From NCBI GenBank assembly GCA_025924315.1, contig JAICIO010000035.1, positions 1-51,942 on the forward strand: 51,942 nucleotides of DNA, written 5' to 3'. The notes under the pieces were generated by a model, which was not told the DNA's origin, made no database searches, and saw only the letters and a program-made list of their open reading frames with translations. Shown piece by piece: positions 48,709-51,942 of the stretch; position 1 is the stretch's first letter; each line of letters starts with the position of its first letter. Made by a program: the position numbers and the translations under genes. Origin of the DNA: Phycisphaerae bacterium (GTDB lineage: Bacteria; Planctomycetota; Phycisphaerae; Tepidisphaerales; Tepidisphaeraceae).

Positions 48709-50844
48709 TTACGCCATCTCCGCCTGGATCGACGCAAGCACGTCGTTCGCCGAGCTAATCAGCGTCTGGCCGATCGATGAGCTGATCTTCCCCGAGGACA
48801 TCCAGTCATTCACCTGGTTGATGAACGACTGAATCTTGTTCATTGCTGCCGAGTACTGATCCGAGTCCAGCTTCGCGGCCGCGCCGTCGAGCTTGGTCAT
48901 GAGCGAGTTGGTGTTCCCACTGTTGAGCAAGCCGTCATCGTGAAGGGTATCGACCTGTGAGATGATGTCATCGATCGCCTGCTCCGGAGTGAGCACCGTG
49001 ACGGTAACTGTTCCGGTCGCCGTGCCATTGTGGCCATCCGAGATCGAGTAGGTGAAAGTGTCGCTGCCGGCGAAGTCCGTCGCCGGCGTGTAGGTGATCT
49101 GCCCGTTAGAGAACGTGACGTGTCCGCCGGATGCGCTCGTCGCGCTGACGCTCGTGAGCGTGATTGCATCGCCGTCGGCATCGGTGTCGTTCGCAAGCAG
49201 AGCGGTCGCCGGGAACGTAAGCGCGACGTTCTCATCTGTCTTCTCCGCATCCGCGTTGGCCACCGGGTTGTGGTTTGGAGGCGCGACATTTACCGTCACT
49301 GTGGCGGAGTCGGTCCCGCCCTTGCCGTCGCTTATCGTGTACGTAAACGTATCGGCGCCACTGAAGTTCGCCGCGGGGGTGTACGTGACGTTCATACCAT
49401 CGAATGTGACGCTTCCCCCATTGGCGCTCGGCGAGGTGACCGACGTAACCGTGAGCGCATCATTGTCCGCGTCCGTGTCGTTGGCGGTCAGATCATTCGC
49501 GGCAAATGTCAGGGGAGTGTTGGCATTGGTGCTCTTAACGTCATCAACCGCGACCGGGTCGTTGTTCGGCGGCGTGACCACATCCGATCCAGTCATGCGC
49601 ACGACGAGCACGTCCGGATCGAGCGCCGTCGACGTATTCGAATCGAACTTCGTCGCGAAACCGGAGCCGACAATGTTCCCATCCGACTGAATCGCGACGC
49701 TTTCGATCCCGGTATCCGAATAACCGCTCGGCTGACTCACCGAGCTGATGCCACTCGAGCCGAACGAGTTGTCCATCGAGCCGTCGCCGTTGAGCCGCGC
49801 GATGAAGCCGATGTTCGAGAAGCTGAATTCCATTCCCCCGACCACGACCTTGTGATCCGACTGGATCGCGATGCCCTGCGCGTCGGCGTTAGATCCGCCG
49901 AAGTCGAGGTCCGTTCGCCAGACCTGTGCGCCGCTTGCGCCGTCCAGCTTCATGACGGTTCCGATGTCGGCGCCAACTCCACCAATGGTACTGCCATCAA
50001 GGTCGAAACTATGGCCGTCAATCACGATGTCGTTGCCATCCGTTGCGACGCTCACCGCGTTGCCGTAAGCGATCTGCGCCATTCCCGAATCGCCGAAGTT
50101 GGGATCGATCTGCAGCGCCGGCGTAAAGCGAGCGACCGCGAAGTTGCTTTCAGTGTCAGCGTCCTCGCCGGCGACGACGATCCCGCCGTTCGACTGCACC
50201 GCGACGCCGAACACTTCCATGCCTGGCGCGTTGATGTCGACCTCGCCCGGCGTGATCGTCGCGCCGTCGCTGCTGATCCGCGCGACTGCGGCGTAATCGC
50301 TTCCGCCGAAGTTTGTCGTGCCGGCGACGATGATGTTCGATCCATCCATCGCCAAACCCCAACCGTTTTCATCGCCTGACCCCCCGCCGACCGGATCGAT
50401 GAAGTCAACCTTCCTGACACCAAAGTCGCTGTCAGCTGTGCCGTTCGCGTTGAAGCGCTCGACCGCCATGTCGACTGAGCCGTTCGCGCCGATGGCAGTG
50501 CCAAGCACGAGGATCTTGTCGTCGCTCTGCACGATCATCGCGCGGGGGCGCGTCACGTCCGGCGTCACGTCAAAGCCGCTCTCGAGGTTGCCGTGCGTGT
50601 CGTAGCGAATGAGGTGATAGCTCGCGTCCTGTCCAGCGAGCACGACCGTTTCGCCCGTCGATTGCTGTGCGAGGACGTGCCCGTCATCTACCGCGCCGTT
50701 GAAGTCGGTGATCGTTTGCCCCCCGGTGCCGAAGGTGGTGTCGGGCGCTCCCGCGCTCATCAGCCGACGCTCTTCGAGTTGTTCGATGACAGACCGAGTG
50801 GCGCGCATCAACGACGATGCCGCGCGCGATTGCGACGCGTTCAT
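48709..50844 (-). CDS. Secreted delta-60 repeat / tandem-95-type repeat protein with planctomycete LEER motif
   Basis: A 711-residue surface or secreted protein. GGAGG lies 4 bases before the ATG at 50842-50844. Residues 20-31 (IEQLEERRLMSAG) match the planctomycete LExRxLLSA-type N-terminal motif. Next come delta-60-type repeats, each with a D-x-x-FG pattern (PDTTFGTGGQ, ADSDFGVRK, IDPNFGDSG, MDNSFGSSG). Two cadherin-like/tandem-95-type domains follow, with DPVAVDDVKSTNANTPLTF and NPVANADAEKTDENVALTF, each ending in DTFTY-ISDG. A helical C-terminus with NSLMTKLDGAAAKLDSDQYS resembles a small helical domain of unknown role. No PEP-CTERM tail is present. It is transcribed against lpxA. Confidence 0.85.
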   Translation of the reverse strand: MNASQSRAASSLMRATRSVIEQLEERRLMSAGAPDTTFGTGGQTITDFNGAVDDGHVLAQQSTGETVVLAGQDASYHLIRYDTHGNLESGFDVTPDVTRPRAMIVQSDDKILVLGTAIGANGSVDMAVERFNANGTADSDFGVRKVDFIDPVGGGSGDENGWGLAMDGSNIIVAGTTNFGGSDYAAVARISSDGATITPGEVDINAPGMEVFGVAVQSNGGIVVAGEDADTESNFAVARFTPALQIDPNFGDSGMAQIAYGNAVSVATDGNDIVIDGHSFDLDGSTIGGVGADIGTVMKLDGASGAQVWRTDLDFGGSNADAQGIAIQSDHKVVVGGMEFSFSNIGFIARLNGDGSMDNSFGSSGISSVSQPSGYSDTGIESVAIQSDGNIVGSGFATKFDSNTSTALDPDVLVVRMTGSDVVTPPNNDPVAVDDVKSTNANTPLTFAANDLTANDTDADNDALTVTSVTSPSANGGSVTFDGMNVTYTPAANFSGADTFTYTISDGKGGTDSATVTVNVAPPNHNPVANADAEKTDENVALTFPATALLANDTDADGDAITLTSVSATSASGGHVTFSNGQITYTPATDFAGSDTFTYSISDGHNGTATGTVTVTVLTPEQAIDDIISQVDTLHDDGLLNSGNTNSLMTKLDGAAAKLDSDQYSAAMNKIQSFINQVNDWMSSGKISSSIGQTLISSANDVLASIQAEMA

Positions 50845-51193
50845 GAGACCTCCGCGGAGTTCGCGAAAAATGAAATGGATATGACTCAACCCAGTTACAG
50901 CGTTTGCCCGCACAGCCCAGCGCAGGCACTTGAATCACTTCGCCGAATTGCCCGCGGTCGAAGCGAAGCGCGGATGCTAACGAAGCCGCGCGCGCACTGT
51001 CCAAGAAAATTTCGGTTTGACAATTGGAATTATCACGTGATCGGACTTACACATCCCCTCTTTTCGCCAGATTTCCGCGTCGTTAGCAGACAGTTGCGGC
51101 TGCGTCGGCAAGGTCCGGATAAAGATTCTTGTCGGCACTCGTCGCGTTTCGGCGCTTGAAGTTCGCTCGTGGCCGTCTGACAATCGCGCGCGT
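50845..51193. other. Non-coding region between the delta-60 gene and the Gfo/Idh gene
   Basis: About 350 bases between divergent starts. It contains the GGAGG ribosome-binding site of the minus-strand gene, a TCACGTGA palindrome at 51033-51040 preceded by AATTGGAATTA, and a TTGACA at 51017-51022 without a matching -10 box. No tRNA, small gene or riboswitch was recognised. Confidence 0.4.
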
Positions 51194-51942
51194 ATGTCGA
51201 TCGAATCTCAAAAGCGTGGCATGCAGAAGATGGTTCCCGTCGGCGTCGTCGGCTGCGGACGAATGGGCCGGCTTCACGCGCGCGTCTACTCGCAGATGCC
51301 CAACGTGCACCTCGTCGGCGTGTACGATGCGCACCACGAGACGGCCGAGGAAGTTGCCGCTGAATTCAAGTGCAAGGCGTTCGGCAATCTTCGCGATCTG
51401 CTGCCGCAGGTGGCCGCGACAACCATCGCCGTCCCCACGAAATTCCACGCCGATCTCGCCGGCCCCTTTCTGAACCGCGGGATCGCGTGCCTCATTGAAA
51501 AGCCGCTCGCGCAGGACGTGCATCACGCGCGGCTCATCGTCGATGCATCGCACCAATACAAAGCGCCAGTCCAAGTCGGCCACATCGAACGCTTCAACCC
51601 GGCCATCCGCGCGATGGAGCACCTTAATATCCAGCCGCGGTTCATCGAGGTCACGCGCATCAGCCCGCTCACGTTTCGCAGTATCGACGTCGGCGTCGTG
51701 CTCGACATGATGATCCACGACATCGACATCGTGCTGAAGCTGGCGAATTCGAAGGTGAAGCAGATCGATGCCGTCGGTGTGAGCGTCATCGGCGACGTCG
51801 AGGACATCTGCAACGCGCGCCTCAAATTCGAAAACGGCGTCGTCGCGAACATCACCGCGTCGCGTCTCGCGCTCAAAACCGAACGCAAGCTGCGCGTCTT
51901 CAGCGAAGACGCGTACGTTTCCCTCGATTATCAAAAGAAGTA
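51194..51942 (+). CDS. Gfo/Idh/MocA-family oxidoreductase (partial, open at right edge)
   Basis: 249 visible residues of a NAD(P)-dependent sugar oxidoreductase. The dinucleotide fold is VGVVGCGRMGRLHARVYSQM, followed by TIAVPTKFHADLAGPFLNRG and the conserved EKPLA motif; VGHIERFNPAI and MIHDIDIVLKL are the second-domain blocks. The last codon is incomplete (TA at the edge). Starts at 51194, 51221 and 51230 are possible. In planctomycetes and several other lipid A-producing bacteria a Gfo/Idh enzyme stands near lpxA, and the GnnA type makes the 3-keto sugar used for 2,3-diamino lipid A; whether this is such an enzyme is open. Other sugar dehydrogenations are equally possible. Confidence 0.8.
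   Translation, partial: MSIESQKRGMQKMVPVGVVGCGRMGRLHARVYSQMPNVHLVGVYDAHHETAEEVAAEFKCKAFGNLRDLLPQVAATTIAVPTKFHADLAGPFLNRGIACLIEKPLAQDVHHARLIVDASHQYKAPVQVGHIERFNPAIRAMEHLNIQPRFIEVTRISPLTFRSIDVGVVLDMMIHDIDIVLKLANSKVKQIDAVGVSVIGDVEDICNARLKFENGVVANITASRLALKTERKLRVFSEDAYVSLDYQKK

Noticed and set aside
51017-51045. Promoter with TTGACA upstream of the Gfo/Idh gene
   Set aside because: No TATAAT-like box at 16-18 bases from it.

Overview
The window looks like chromosomal DNA of a GC-rich Gram-negative member of the PVC group, most probably a planctomycete; Phycisphaerae/Tepidisphaera-like is a weaker guess. The grounds are two giant PVC-type CxxCH cytochromes (22035-24629, 25822-28743), paired prepilin-like proteins with a C-terminal YGDGH motif, an lpxC-fabZ fusion followed by lpxA, a planctomycete-type exosortase/EpsI exopolysaccharide locus, a secreted protein with an N-terminal LEERRLMSAG motif, and many orphan secreted proteins. 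No rRNA, tRNA, CRISPR array, transposase or phage gene was recognised.

Layout. 1-7142: housekeeping genes. These are a PAP2 phosphatase, rpiB, a Sua5/YrdC + low-molecular-weight phosphatase fusion, a HAD phosphatase, a LolA-like lipoprotein, a small membrane protein, an alaC-like aminotransferase and a parvulin-type lipoprotein. 7338-17147: a carbohydrate/sugar-acid region. A DapA-family aldolase is translationally coupled to a tandem-domain microcompartment shell protein on the + strand. Convergent to it is a run of minus-strand genes: Na+/solute symporter, secreted six-hairpin-like protein, galactonate-dehydratase-like enolase, GNAT, SDR, ceramidase-like protein and esterase. 17331-31579: secreted and envelope proteins, comprising two pseudopilins, an MFS carrier, a DUF6807-like protein, two PVC cytochromes, a TIM-barrel hydrolase and several orphans. 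31653-32135: a short beta-carbonic-anhydrase-like gene.

32312-43556 is an exopolysaccharide/exosortase locus read on the minus strand: Wza-like export lipoprotein, exosortase, EpsI, a 1550-residue TPR protein and a Wzc-like tyrosine kinase ending at a strong terminator. 43832-45977 holds an FAD monooxygenase and a PhyH-type dioxygenase. 46276-48411 is the lipid A start operon (lpxC-fabZ, lpxA). A secreted delta-60/tandem-95 protein (48709-50844, minus) separates it from a Gfo/Idh/MocA oxidoreductase that runs off the right edge and may belong to lipid A synthesis.

The most striking non-coding property is that many gene junctions carry a long inverted repeat. I count about sixteen elements in more than ten families. 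One family has five copies with an oriented loop. A second family has two copies, one intergenic and one sitting in frame inside the FAD monooxygenase gene. Two genes take their stop codons from such repeats. The best candidates for new biology are the aldolase/shell-protein pair, the Sua5-phosphatase fusion, and the palindromic elements together with their invasion of coding sequence.
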